Source: SVEL01 sp045126215
Lineage (GTDB): Bacteria; Bacillota; Clostridia; Lachnospirales; Lachnospiraceae
Assembly (NCBI GenBank): GCA_045126215.1
Contig: JBGVOD010000023.1
Coordinates: forward strand, 1 to 64,000
DNA: 64,000 bases
Direction of reading: 5' to 3'
The notes below the pieces were generated by a model, which saw only the letters and a list, made by a program, of their open reading frames with translations, did no database searches and was not told the DNA's origin. Position 1 is the stretch's first letter. Each line of letters begins with the position of its first letter. A program made the position numbers and the translations under genes. Of the stretch, positions 18,260-27,296 are shown one piece after another.

Positions 18260-18994
18260 TTAACAAAAATTATTTATCTCTTTTCTGAGTCTTTTCATTA
18301 TCTTTTTCTCAAGCCTTGATATATATGATTGCGATATACCAAGTTTATCAGCAACATCTTTTTGCGTCATTTCTTTTCCATCAGGAGTGTTTAATCCGTA
18401 TCTTAAGTTTACTATCGTTTTCTCTCTATTTGATAATTTTGAAATAGCATTATTCAATAATTTCATATCTGTTTCATTCTCAAGATTTTTAAATACAACA
18501 TCTTCATCTGTCCCCAGTACATCTGATAAAAGCAATTCATTTCCATCATAATCAACATTTAAAGGCTCATCTATTGATACTTCCGCTTTTACTTTGCTGG
18601 TTCTCCTTAGAAACATCAAAATCTCATTTTCAATACATCTTGATGCATATGTTGCAAGTTTAATGTTTTTTTCTTTATTATATGTATTAATTGACTTAAT
18701 CAAACCAATAGTTCCAATTGATATTAAATCTTCTACGCTTACACCTGTATTGTCAAATCTTTTCGCTATATAAACAACAAGTCTTAAATTATGCTCTATT
18801 AATATATTTTTAGCCTCATCACTTCGTTCAGTTCCAAGTTCATCTATTGCACATGTCTCTTCATACGGTTCTAAAGGAGGAGGCAGTATCTCTGCACCAC
18901 CAATATAGTTCACTTCGTTACTTTTTTCAAAAATCAAGCTTCTTATGCTATTTATAATCTTAAGTGTTATACCTGTACCTGCTGATATTTTCAT
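18260..18994 (-). CDS. sigE: sporulation sigma factor sigma-E (pro form)
   Basis: 244 residues. Mother-cell sigma factor of early sporulation. The first 25-30 residues form a hydrophobic pro-sequence before NYIGGAEILPPPLEP, the site region cleaved by SpoIIGA. Region 2 reads NLRLVVYIAKRFDNTG, DLISIGTIGLIKSINT and LATYASRCIENEILMFLRR. Region 4 reads SNREKTIVNLRYGLN and the helix-turn-helix MTQKDVADKLGISQSYISRL. It follows spoIIGA by 12 bases, the standard spoIIG arrangement, and has AGAGGGGGAAAC at its start. Its position after ftsZ is conserved in spore-formers. Confidence 0.96.
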   Translation of the reverse strand: MKISAGTGITLKIINSIRSLIFEKSNEVNYIGGAEILPPPLEPYEETCAIDELGTERSDEAKNILIEHNLRLVVYIAKRFDNTGVSVEDLISIGTIGLIKSINTYNKEKNIKLATYASRCIENEILMFLRRTSKVKAEVSIDEPLNVDYDGNELLLSDVLGTDEDVVFKNLENETDMKLLNNAISKLSNREKTIVNLRYGLNTPDGKEMTQKDVADKLGISQSYISRLEKKIMKRLRKEINNFC

Positions 18995-19006
18995 GTTTCC
19001 CCCTCT

Positions 19007-19861
19007 TTAATTACTTGCAAAAACCTCTTTATTAAGTATCATTTCATATCCTTTTTTCAAAAAATCATCTTTTGAAATCGCTACTCTAGGTTTATTACAC
19101 TCCCATATCCTTTCCCCGTTTTCGTTATATATTTCCATCTTATCGTATATTATACTTTCCATAACACCATTTGCATTCCCAACACTACTATATGAAACAA
19201 ATCTGAATTTACGTTGCAAATCATATTTGTCATCCACAATAGACAAAACTCTTTCCCCAGCAATATGTACAATCTCTCCGCTTATTTGTTCCGTAAGACT
19301 ATTTCCAGTGTCATAAATCCCCCATAAATCTATACTTTTCTCCATTACAAAAAGAACTATTCTGTATTTTTGTAAATTTGGTGGTCTACGATATTTTATA
19401 AAAATTCCCATTGTAATAGAAAGCAAAGCATATATAATTAACCAACTCCCAATTAGTTTGTATATACTGTATTTTCCTTCAAGAACAACTACGAATGTAT
19501 GTTTCACAATATTGCTAAATCCCGAATGATAATATAAAAAATACACCATTCCGCCCATAACTACCGAGACAAAATAAACATAAAAAAAACATTTTATATT
19601 TCCAATAAATGTCCTAGGGCTAAATGCAACTTCATTCATAAGAATAACTGTTATTATATATTCAAAAATCAAATATATTAATCCGTTTTTTTCTAATAAT
19701 CCATATAGTAGTGTAGAAATAAGACTTCCAAAAAGCGCCCCTAAAAAACATCTGTTTCTTCTTTTATGTATATCTGTTAATCTTCTTGTAAATAATAAAA
19801 CTAGATAATCCATTATTAAATTCACAAAAAAATATACATCAAGATAAACTACTTGTTTCAT
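19007..19861 (-). CDS. spoIIGA: sigma-E processing peptidase SpoIIGA
   Basis: 284 residues from the chosen start. Five N-terminal membrane helices (from YLDVYFFVNLIMDYLVLLF) are followed by a cytoplasmic aspartic-protease domain with the active-site signature DTGNSL and a later GNANGVMESI strand. It cleaves pro-sigma-E after a septum signal. The reading frame extends 19 codons upstream, but the ATG at 19861 is preferred: AAAGGTG precedes it, and a plausible promoter -10 (TATAGT) lies within the extension, so the longer form would not be transcribed. A short ACGGAT/ATCCGT hairpin lies in the leader. Confidence 0.93.
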   Translation of the reverse strand: MKQVVYLDVYFFVNLIMDYLVLLFTRRLTDIHKRRNRCFLGALFGSLISTLLYGLLEKNGLIYLIFEYIITVILMNEVAFSPRTFIGNIKCFFYVYFVSVVMGGMVYFLYYHSGFSNIVKHTFVVVLEGKYSIYKLIGSWLIIYALLSITMGIFIKYRRPPNLQKYRIVLFVMEKSIDLWGIYDTGNSLTEQISGEIVHIAGERVLSIVDDKYDLQRKFRFVSYSSVGNANGVMESIIYDKMEIYNENGERIWECNKPRVAISKDDFLKKGYEMILNKEVFASN

Positions 19862-19883
19862 AACAGCACCTTTTCTACGGATT

Positions 19884-19932
19884 TGTATCCGTATATAAGA
19901 ACTATACATAAATAACATATATGCAAAGTCAA
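19884..19932 (-). promoter_or_regulatory. possible spoIIG promoter with long spacer
   Basis: On the minus strand TTGACT is followed 20 bases later by TATAGT, about 40 bases before the SpoIIGA ATG. In Bacillus subtilis the Spo0A-activated spoIIG promoter also has an over-long spacer (22 bases). I see no clear Spo0A box beside it. Confidence 0.35.
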
Positions 19933-20034
19933 ATGTTTGTATATATTATGTAAGGTTATCTTTTTTGATTTATTAATGTTAAGATGCCAAAATGTAAATT
20001 TATAAACTCATTTTTGCATTCTATCTTTCTAAAT

Positions 20035-20080
20035 CAAAAAAGCTACCGCCCCACGACTGAATCGTCGAAGCGATAGCTTC
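20035..20080 (-). terminator. terminator of ftsZ
   Basis: On the minus strand AAGCTATCGC..CGACGA pairs with TCGT(G)..GGCGGTAGCTT and ends in TTTTTT. Strong, GC-bearing stem 13 bases after the ftsZ stop; it separates the dcw cluster from spoIIGA-sigE. Confidence 0.92.
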
Positions 20081-20092
20081 AAAATACATAAT

Positions 20093-21256
20093 TTATCTCT
20101 TCCTCTGGAGGAATGTTGGTACAACAAGTGATTTCTCAGCTACTCTATCCATCTGAGGAGCCTGTACCTGTGGTCTAGGCTGCTGTGTTGGCTGAGTATT
20201 AACTGGAGCTTTATACTGACCAAGTGGCTTAACTGTATTTGTTCTATATGTACCTGGTGCTGTCTGGAACTGGTTTGCAGCATTCTGTGCCATTACTGGA
20301 ACATCTCCACTTTCAAGACCTGTTGCAATAACAGTAATTGTACATTCATCTGGATATGTGTCATCATATCTTGAACCAAAAATAACGTTTGCATTTTCAC
20401 CAGCCAATTCCTGAACGAAACTTGCTGCTTCATTAGCTTCCATAAGTCCGATATCACCGGAAATATTGATAATAACATGAGAAGCACCCTGAATCTTTGT
20501 CTCAAGTAATGGGCTCTCAACAGCTATTCTAACTGCTTCATTTGCCTTGTCATCACCCTTTGCAGAACCAATACCAATATGTGCAACACCCTTGTCCTTC
20601 ATAACAGTCTGAACATCAGCGAAGTCAAGGTTAATAAGTGCAGGAACATTAATAAGATCTGTGATTCCCTGTACTGCCTGCTGTAATACTTCATCAGCTT
20701 TCTTTAAAGCTTCTGGCATTGTTGTTCTTCTATCTACAATTTCAAGCAATTTATCATTTGGAATAACGATAAGTGTATCAACGCTATCTCTTAATTTTTC
20801 AATACCTAAAAGAGCATTAGTCATACGAGTCTTAGCTTCAAACTTAAATGGTTTTGTAACAACACCAACTGTAAGAATACCCATATCCTTTGCAATCTTA
20901 GCAACAACAGGAGCAGCACCTGTTCCTGTTCCACCGCCCATACCACATGTAACGAATACCATATCGGCACCCTTTAATGTTTCAGCAAGTTCCTCTGCAT
21001 TTTCCTCTGCAGCTTTTTCACCAACCTCAGGCTGTGCTCCGGCACCAAGACCCTTTGTAAGCTTCTCTCCAATCTGTAACACATTTGGAGCTTTACAAAG
21101 CTTTAATGCCTGCTTATCTGTGTTGATTCCAATGAATTCAACTCCACTTATATTTTCATCTATCATTCTATTAACCGCATTATTACCAGCACCGCCAACA
21201 CCGATTACAATAATTTTTGCTGCTGCCTCTGCTTCGTTTGTTCTAATTTCGAGCAA
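20093..21256 (-). CDS. ftsZ: cell division GTPase FtsZ
   Basis: 387 residues from the chosen start. Tubulin homologue forming the division ring. Motifs: IIVIGVGGAGNNAVNRM, the tubulin signature CGMGGGTGTGAAPVVAKIA, the T7 loop NLDFADVQTVMKDKGVAHIG, and a Pro/Gln-rich linker ending in the binding tail LVVPTFLQRKR for FtsA/SepF-type partners. The annotated reading frame can begin at TTG 21280. I prefer the TTG at 21256 because AAGGAGG lies eight bases before it and the protein then opens MLEIRTNEAEAAAK, as in relatives. Last gene of the dcw cluster. Confidence 0.97.
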   Translation of the reverse strand: MLEIRTNEAEAAAKIIVIGVGGAGNNAVNRMIDENISGVEFIGINTDKQALKLCKAPNVLQIGEKLTKGLGAGAQPEVGEKAAEENAEELAETLKGADMVFVTCGMGGGTGTGAAPVVAKIAKDMGILTVGVVTKPFKFEAKTRMTNALLGIEKLRDSVDTLIVIPNDKLLEIVDRRTTMPEALKKADEVLQQAVQGITDLINVPALINLDFADVQTVMKDKGVAHIGIGSAKGDDKANEAVRIAVESPLLETKIQGASHVIINISGDIGLMEANEAASFVQELAGENANVIFGSRYDDTYPDECTITVIATGLESGDVPVMAQNAANQFQTAPGTYRTNTVKPLGQYKAPVNTQPTQQPRPQVQAPQMDRVAEKSLVVPTFLQRKR

Positions 21257-21388
21257 GGTTATTTCCTCCTTCAATCCCAAGCTTATTCCATAGTCGACCT
21301 AATGGTCTTAATCTACCATAATATAATATAATCATTCTCAAAAATAATCAACCCAAAAATTAAATTTTTAGCAATTTTTTGTTAGAAA

Positions 21389-22174
21389 TTATTTCACCTC
21401 TGATGTGTCCTTTTTAAACGTATATCCAGAACCCGTTGTATTGTACACTGACATATCCAGCACACCCTTTTCATCAACTAGTGTAGGAATAATATCTGAT
21501 AAGTCCTTTATTTTTTCATTAAGGTCAGTACTGTCTCCAAGATTTACCGTAACTTGTCCTATTCGAATTTTTATTTTAAAATCATTATCAATATCAATAT
21601 TCTCTGTGGTTATTTCGTACTTTTCTATACACTGTGTAACATCCAGAAGCACAGTAAATACCTTCTCATTTTCAACAGGTAACTTTTGATGTAATACAAT
21701 ATAATCGTAATCTATACCAGATATAAGAGGAACATTTTCCAGCTTTTTCGTTGAACTTTCAACCACAATACCATCTTTATCGAAATACATATTGCTTCCC
21801 ATATATTCAATATAGCCCACAACACTCTTCTCATATATGGTAATCTTGTATTCTGTTGGTGATAAAGTCTCCATATCATATGTTTCTACAAAAGGTATCT
21901 CTATTTTATCCTTAAACTTTTGGTTATAAATGAATTTAACCAATCTTCTGTCAGAATCTGATTTAAAGAAAAATCCTTCCAGCTCCTGTGCCGTATACCT
22001 CTCCGATCCTGCAAAGGTTAAAGAAAATGTCCCGATGTCATCTTCATTTATAGGTTTTCCATTTTCGTCTGTATAAACTACATCAATTTTAAGACTCCAA
22101 ATAAAAATACCAATTCCACCAAAGAATAAAACTAAAGCCAAAACAGCTATTAATATTTTATACTTCTTCTGCAT
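21389..22174 (-). CDS. ftsQ: cell division protein FtsQ/DivIB
   Basis: 261 residues. Bitopic membrane protein of the divisome: short basic N-terminus, one membrane helix (LIAVLALVLFFGGIGIFIW, about 8-28) and an extracytoplasmic part. The POTRA-type segment is present but divergent (FTLTFAG-like strand, RRLVKFIYNQKFKDKIEIPF). The beta domain follows with IEYMGSNMYFDKDGIVVES and PLISGIDYDYI, the usual YxDxxG-like and P-x-I-x-G elements. The ATG at 22174 is nine bases after AGGTGG; a TTG two codons earlier is too close. It overlaps ftsW by 17 bases. Confidence 0.88.
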   Translation of the reverse strand: MQKKYKILIAVLALVLFFGGIGIFIWSLKIDVVYTDENGKPINEDDIGTFSLTFAGSERYTAQELEGFFFKSDSDRRLVKFIYNQKFKDKIEIPFVETYDMETLSPTEYKITIYEKSVVGYIEYMGSNMYFDKDGIVVESSTKKLENVPLISGIDYDYIVLHQKLPVENEKVFTVLLDVTQCIEKYEITTENIDIDNDFKIKIRIGQVTVNLGDSTDLNEKIKDLSDIIPTLVDEKGVLDMSVYNTTGSGYTFKKDTSEVK

Positions 22175-23339
22175 CGTCAACTACCACCTGTCTTCTGGCT
22201 TTTTTACTCCCCTTTGAAACAGAAATAACCAATCCCATTTCTGCCATAAGGAACAACGTTGAAGTACCACCATAACTAATAAAAGGCAATGTAACACCTG
22301 TGTTTGGTATTGTATTTGTAACAACTGCTATATTCAATGCCACCTGCAATGCAATATGTATTAACACTCCCATTACAAGCATTGATCCAAATAAATCTTC
22401 AGCCTTATTTGCTATTGATAAAAGTCTCCATATTAAAAAAGCAAATAAAAGAATAATTGCTATTCCACCAAATATACCTAATTCTTCACATATAATAGCA
22501 AATACCATATCATTTTGAGCTTCAGGAACAAATCCCAGCTTTTGTACACTCTGTCCAAGTCCCTTTCCAAAGAAACCTCCTGAACCAATAGCGTAAAGCG
22601 CCTGTAATGTCTGATAGCCTCCCTCTTTCGAATATGCAACAGGATCCTGCCATACAAGAAGACGCTGCATTCTAAAACCGCCCATGAGTTTTAATGCAAA
22701 AAAGCCTATTACCCCCACAATAACTATAAGTATTGCGTAATATCTTGTATTTTTACTAGATAATGCAAGCATTGTATATCCAATACCCCCTACAATAATT
22801 GCAGAACTAAGATTCTTTGTAATAAGCAGAATACAAAGAACTAAAACGCCCATTATCGCAAACATAGATATTGTACTTTTAATTTTGCTTGATACCTTAG
22901 GATTTTGAGAAATAAGTGCTGCAAAGAGCAAGATTAGAGCAACTTTTGCAAGTTCAGCAGGCTGAAATGAAATTGATCCTACACCAATCCATCTTTTTGC
23001 ACCATTCGCTTCAATACCCAAAGGTGTAAGAATAAGTATAAAACATATAATTGAAATAATATATCCTATTCCTGCAAATTTTTTCCAAAAATGATAATCC
23101 ACAACTGCAAAGAAAATCATTACTATGGCACCAAGAAATGTAGCCTGCATCTGTTTTACAAGGTAATAATCAGGGCTCCATCCCTTCATAGATGCCTCAT
23201 ATGAACTAGTTGAATATATCATAACAAGTCCGAAGCAAATTAAAAAAATAACAGATACAATCAGACTGGTGTCTACTTTTCTTCTTATTGTTTTATTTTT
23301 ATTTATTCTATTTTCTCTATAATCTCTATTATTGTCCAT
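22158..23339 (-). CDS. ftsW: septal SEDS glycosyltransferase FtsW (SpoVE/RodA family)
   Basis: 393 residues with about ten membrane helices. Polymerises lipid II with a class B PBP. Family marks: MIYSTSSYEAS, the GIEANGAKRWIGVG loop, SFQPAELAKVALI, the long outer loop RLLVWQDPVAYSKEGGYQ with ALYAIGSGGFFGKGLGQS, EAQNDMVFAIICEELG and the C-terminal PNTGVTLPFISYGGTS. Spacing to the PBP before it is 53 bases, and overlap with ftsQ is 17. Could equally be called SpoVE; the dcw position favours FtsW. Confidence 0.93.
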   Translation of the reverse strand: MDNNRDYRENRINKNKTIRRKVDTSLIVSVIFLICFGLVMIYSTSSYEASMKGWSPDYYLVKQMQATFLGAIVMIFFAVVDYHFWKKFAGIGYIISIICFILILTPLGIEANGAKRWIGVGSISFQPAELAKVALILLFAALISQNPKVSSKIKSTISMFAIMGVLVLCILLITKNLSSAIIVGGIGYTMLALSSKNTRYYAILIVIVGVIGFFALKLMGGFRMQRLLVWQDPVAYSKEGGYQTLQALYAIGSGGFFGKGLGQSVQKLGFVPEAQNDMVFAIICEELGIFGGIAIILLFAFLIWRLLSIANKAEDLFGSMLVMGVLIHIALQVALNIAVVTNTIPNTGVTLPFISYGGTSTLFLMAEMGLVISVSKGSKKARRQVVVDDAEEV

Positions 23340-23392
23340 AAATATCTGCCTTTCCCAATTTAAGCATCCCTTATAGTATAATATTTTTCACT

Positions 23393-25084
23393 CTATTTTT
23401 CAACATTCTCTTTTCTTTCAATTCCTAAATAAGGCAAAATATTATCGAAAACATTTGAAATAACTGGAGCTGCTATCGTTCCACCATAATAAATGCCCAC
23501 AGGTTCATCTATAATGCACATTGCAATAACCTGCGGATTATCAGCTGGAGCATACCCGATAAACGATGAAATATATTTGCCATTTCCTCTAGGCAATTTC
23601 TCTGATGTTGCTGTTTTTCCGCCAATAGAATAACCTTCTACCTGTCCTCTTAATCCGCCTCCTTCACTTACAACTTTTTCAAGTGCATATTTAACCTTTT
23701 CACTTACATCATTTGATATAACACCACTTTCCGTTTTATATTCCAACGTTATATTTTCACCATTTTCATCTTCAATTCCCAGCCCAAAATGGGGTGTGAT
23801 AAGTGTTCCACCATTTATTATCGAAGAAACAGCACGTAAAAGTTGTAAAGGTGTTATCTGAAATGACTGTCCAAAAGAAATAGTTGCAAGCTCAACCTCT
23901 CCAATATCTTCAAGATTGTGCATAATGCTGTTAGCTTCTCCCGGAAGATCAATTCCTGTTTTTTCAAAAAAACCTAGTTTTTCCATATATTTATACATAT
24001 TTTCTTTTCCAGTTGCCAAGCCTACAGTTATAAACACAGGGTTACATGAATTCATAACGGCCTCAAGAAAGCTCTCTCCCCCATGTCCATTTACTTTATG
24101 GCATCTAATTCTTCTATCTTCAACTATTTTATAGCCTGGGCAGGAAAATCTCGATTCCAGACTGACAACTCCCTCTGAAAGAGCTGCTGTAGCTGTTATA
24201 ATTTTAAAGGTTGACCCTGGCTCATATGTATCGTTAATTATTGTATTTCTCCAGATTGCATTAGGATCAACCCCTTCTTCTGCTACAGCAAATGGTTCGT
24301 TCAAATTATATTCAGGTACATTTGCCATACCGTAAATTTCACCATTATTAGGATTCATAACAATGATTGATACATTTTTTGCCTGTTTTTCCTCTAATAC
24401 CTTATACGCCATCTGTGTTATATATTTGTGAATATAATAGTCAACTGTAAGGACAAGATTTTTTCCTTTAATTGGACTTTCATATATTTGTTTTTCATTT
24501 TCAAGTTCATGGCCCGAAACATCTGCTTTTGTTTGAATATTTCCATTTATCCCCTTAAGATATTCATCATATTTTACTTCTATTCCTACAACTCCCTGAT
24601 TGTCACCTCCAGCAAATCCCAGCACTTTTGAGAGCATTTCATTGTATGGATAAAACCTTTTATAGTCTTCATCTACTTTTACACCTTTTATATTATAGGT
24701 ATTTATTTTTATCCCCTTATCCCTGTCTATATTTCCTTTTATTTTCTCCACTGCTGTGTTTTTTGTAACTTTTTTATATACTTCATCCCTGTCAAGTCCA
24801 AGCTCACTTACAAGCATATCTGTAACCTCATCCGCATCCTCTACAAGAACAGGAATAACAAAAACTGTGCAGACAGGTATTGATGTTGCAAGAATATTTC
24901 CATTTCTATCTACAATATCACCTCTTGCTGCTTTTATTTCTCTTTCACGATATTGCTGATCTAAAGCCATAGTCTGATACATATCAGAATTTTTAATTAT
25001 AAGATATGCTAATCTCCCAACAAGTAGAATTATTGATAAAAAAATTAAATATGTAAAAATAATTAGTTTTTTTCTGAAAAGCAT
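23393..25084 (-). CDS. class B penicillin-binding protein, second of two in dcw (SpoVD/FtsI type)
   Basis: 563 residues. One N-terminal membrane helix (about 8-29), a dimerisation/pedestal region and the transpeptidase domain. Catalytic motifs are STFK at 291-294 (Ser291), SCN at 346-348 and KTAT at 490-493, where KTG is usual. There is no PASTA domain, so it is closer to FtsI length than to Bacillus SpoVD. It makes DD-crosslinks with FtsW. The ribosome-binding sequence GAGG lies inside a 13-bp inverted repeat (25088-25137), described separately. It follows the longer PBP by 82 bases. Confidence 0.9.
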   Translation of the reverse strand: MLFRKKLIIFTYLIFLSIILLVGRLAYLIIKNSDMYQTMALDQQYREREIKAARGDIVDRNGNILATSIPVCTVFVIPVLVEDADEVTDMLVSELGLDRDEVYKKVTKNTAVEKIKGNIDRDKGIKINTYNIKGVKVDEDYKRFYPYNEMLSKVLGFAGGDNQGVVGIEVKYDEYLKGINGNIQTKADVSGHELENEKQIYESPIKGKNLVLTVDYYIHKYITQMAYKVLEEKQAKNVSIIVMNPNNGEIYGMANVPEYNLNEPFAVAEEGVDPNAIWRNTIINDTYEPGSTFKIITATAALSEGVVSLESRFSCPGYKIVEDRRIRCHKVNGHGGESFLEAVMNSCNPVFITVGLATGKENMYKYMEKLGFFEKTGIDLPGEANSIMHNLEDIGEVELATISFGQSFQITPLQLLRAVSSIINGGTLITPHFGLGIEDENGENITLEYKTESGVISNDVSEKVKYALEKVVSEGGGLRGQVEGYSIGGKTATSEKLPRGNGKYISSFIGYAPADNPQVIAMCIIDEPVGIYYGGTIAAPVISNVFDNILPYLGIERKENVEK

Positions 25085-25087
25085 AAA

Positions 25088-25137
25088 ATAACCTCATGAT
25101 TCATCTATAATATCTATTATTATAATCATGAGGTTAT
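25088..25137 (-). promoter_or_regulatory. large hairpin covering the PBP ribosome-binding site
   Basis: ATAACCTCATGAT and ATCATGAGGTTAT form a 13-base perfect stem; the 24-base loop holds a second AT palindrome (TATAATA/TATTATA). The right arm contains GAGG, the only Shine-Dalgarno of the gene starting at 25084. Just after it comes TTTT, so it can also be read as a weak terminator. Either way it can lower expression of the second PBP relative to the first. Confidence 0.7.
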
Positions 25138-25166
25138 GCATACATTGTTTTTATATTAAATATTTA

Positions 25167-27278
25167 CTAATTATGGTTTGCCGGTTCATTTCCTCCGGAA
25201 CCTTGATTTCCTGCTCCTTGACCGCTTGTCCCCTGGTCACCGGTTCCTTGATTACTTGTACCCTGGTCACCTGCTCCTTGATTACCGGTTCCATCATCAC
25301 CAGTTCCTTCATCAATAATTCCTCCACCAAATACCTCTTCAGAATCCCCAGCCGGTGGAGTCTGTGGTTCACTTGGAGTCTGAGTATTGGAACCATCTGG
25401 TGTTTGTGGTGTATCCGGAGCTTGTGGTTCATCCGGCTGTGTTGGTTCTTCTTCCGGAATGTCATCAGGGAATATATTCATTGCCGGAAGCACTTCTTCC
25501 ATCACTGCTTTCCAAAGCTTTGTAGCATATGATGTATATTGTTCTCCTTCAACATCAGGATTATCAACTACAACATAACATACAACCTTAGGGTTATCAT
25601 ATGGTGCAAATCCAATAAATGAAAGAAGATAAGTGTTTGTTCCTCTTGGCTGTCTTTCTGCAGTTCCTGTTTTTCCCGCAATAAGATATCCTTCTACACC
25701 AGCAGAACCTCCTGTACCTCCCGAAACGCAAAGTCTAAGTCCCTGTTTAATAATGTCTGATGTCGCCGTGGTAACCGTCTGTTTTACAAGTGTTTTACTA
25801 TTTGTCTTAACAACTCCACCATTTTCGTTTATTATCTCTTTAACAACGTGTGGCTGATAATAATATCCACCATTTACAAGAGATGAAAACGCCGAAGCAA
25901 CCTGTACCATAGTAACATTATAATTCTGACCAAATGAGTTGGTTGCCAAATCTGCCGGTCCCATTTCTTCAGCTTTTCTAACAAGATTTGCACAGCTTTC
26001 CTCACCAGGAAGATCAATTCTTGTTTTAAGTCCAAAGTTAAATCTCTGCAAATATGAAGTAAATGTATTTGCCCCTTCTTTCGCCGCTATAAACATTAAA
26101 GCGTCATTACATGAATATGCAATTGTCTGGTACAAACTAATTGTTCCATGACCTTCATTTTTGTGACATTTTATTGTCCAGCCCCCGACTATCTCTCGTC
26201 CATCACAAACGAATTCATCTTCAGGCTGTATAAGTCCCTCATCAAGAGCCGCTGCAATAGTATATGGCTTAGCTGTAGAACCAGGTTCATAACTATCACT
26301 AATACAATAATTTCTCCATATATCATTTAGTGCAGCATACTGCTCTTCTTCTGTCATGGCAGCAATCTCTTCTTCTGTGTAATACTTTGACAAATCTCTT
26401 GGATTATTTAAATCATATGACTTCTTTCCTGCCATTGCCAATATTTCACCATTTGAAGGATCCATTATGACAATACCTATATGTTCCGGATCATACAACT
26501 CATTATATTCGTTAATATGTTTTTCTATTATTGTCTGAATATTTATATCAATAGTTGAAATGATAGTATTTCCATTTACAGCAGACTTCTCAACCTCCTG
26601 CATAATATTATCATTATTGACATATCCGAACTTTCTTCCATCTACTCCATTTAAATACTCATTATAATACTCCTCTATTCCCCATGTACCAACATTTCCT
26701 GCCGATGTAAATCCAATAATACTACATGCAAGACTTGAGTATGGGTATTTTCTTTCATATTCAGTTTCAAACCAAACTCCTTGAATATTAGGATTATTCT
26801 TTGTGTCTTCTTTCATTTCAAGGAACTCTTTTATATCATCATATGAAAGCTTCTTTTTGTATACATAATAACTTCTCTGACTATTATCTTTAATGAAATT
26901 ACTTATTTCTTCTTTATCAAATCCAAAACATTTCACCAAGGCTTCTACTGTATCTTCATAATACTTCTCATTATCTGATAGTATAATCTTTGGGTCAATT
27001 ATCATATTATATACTTTTATTGACGTTGCAATAATGTTTCCATTTCTATCCTTGATATCTCCTCTTTGAAAAGGAATGGTTGTACTACTGTAATTCTGCT
27101 GATTAAGTACCTGAATAGCATACTCATCACCTTTTTCATTGTTTTGTAATATTATTTTTACGCACAAAAAGACCAGTATAACAATGACAATGCCGAAGAA
27201 AGCCTGCACTTTCGTACGCATTTTCTTACTCATAACTACTGGTCCCTTTTTTCTTTTTCTCTTTATTTTATTATCCAT
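25167..27278 (-). CDS. class B penicillin-binding protein, first of two in dcw, with Pro/Gly-rich tail
   Basis: 703 residues. Basic cytoplasmic start, one membrane helix (about 25-45), pedestal, then transpeptidase with STAK at 334-337, SCN at 389-391 and KTGTA at 536-540. The fold ends near residue 605. The last 95 residues are low-complexity: a Pro/Glu/Thr/Gln segment (PEEEPTQPDEPQAPDTPQTP) followed by repeated Gly-Thr-Gly-Asp/Asn-Gln-Gly units and no PASTA domain. Such a tail is probably an unstructured spacer outside the membrane. The gene is 18 bases after ftsL and should work with FtsW and FtsL/Q in septum synthesis. Confidence 0.9.
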   Translation of the reverse strand: MDNKIKRKRKKGPVVMSKKMRTKVQAFFGIVIVILVFLCVKIILQNNEKGDEYAIQVLNQQNYSSTTIPFQRGDIKDRNGNIIATSIKVYNMIIDPKIILSDNEKYYEDTVEALVKCFGFDKEEISNFIKDNSQRSYYVYKKKLSYDDIKEFLEMKEDTKNNPNIQGVWFETEYERKYPYSSLACSIIGFTSAGNVGTWGIEEYYNEYLNGVDGRKFGYVNNDNIMQEVEKSAVNGNTIISTIDINIQTIIEKHINEYNELYDPEHIGIVIMDPSNGEILAMAGKKSYDLNNPRDLSKYYTEEEIAAMTEEEQYAALNDIWRNYCISDSYEPGSTAKPYTIAAALDEGLIQPEDEFVCDGREIVGGWTIKCHKNEGHGTISLYQTIAYSCNDALMFIAAKEGANTFTSYLQRFNFGLKTRIDLPGEESCANLVRKAEEMGPADLATNSFGQNYNVTMVQVASAFSSLVNGGYYYQPHVVKEIINENGGVVKTNSKTLVKQTVTTATSDIIKQGLRLCVSGGTGGSAGVEGYLIAGKTGTAERQPRGTNTYLLSFIGFAPYDNPKVVCYVVVDNPDVEGEQYTSYATKLWKAVMEEVLPAMNIFPDDIPEEEPTQPDEPQAPDTPQTPDGSNTQTPSEPQTPPAGDSEEVFGGGIIDEGTGDDGTGNQGAGDQGTSNQGTGDQGTSGQGAGNQGSGGNEPANHN
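25176..25305 (-). repeat. short degenerate repeats encoding a Gly/Gln/Thr tail
   Basis: About nine units of 12-15 bases of the form G-T/A-G/S-D/N-Q encode the C-terminal end of the 703-residue PBP. Copy number is likely to vary between strains. Confidence 0.7.
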
Positions 27279-27296
27279 GATATACCTGCTAAATTA

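Noticed and set aside
20661..21293. Plus-strand ORF of 210 codons
   Set aside because: Antisense shadow of ftsZ; Ser/Pro/Thr/Ala-rich composition is typical of a reversed conserved gene.
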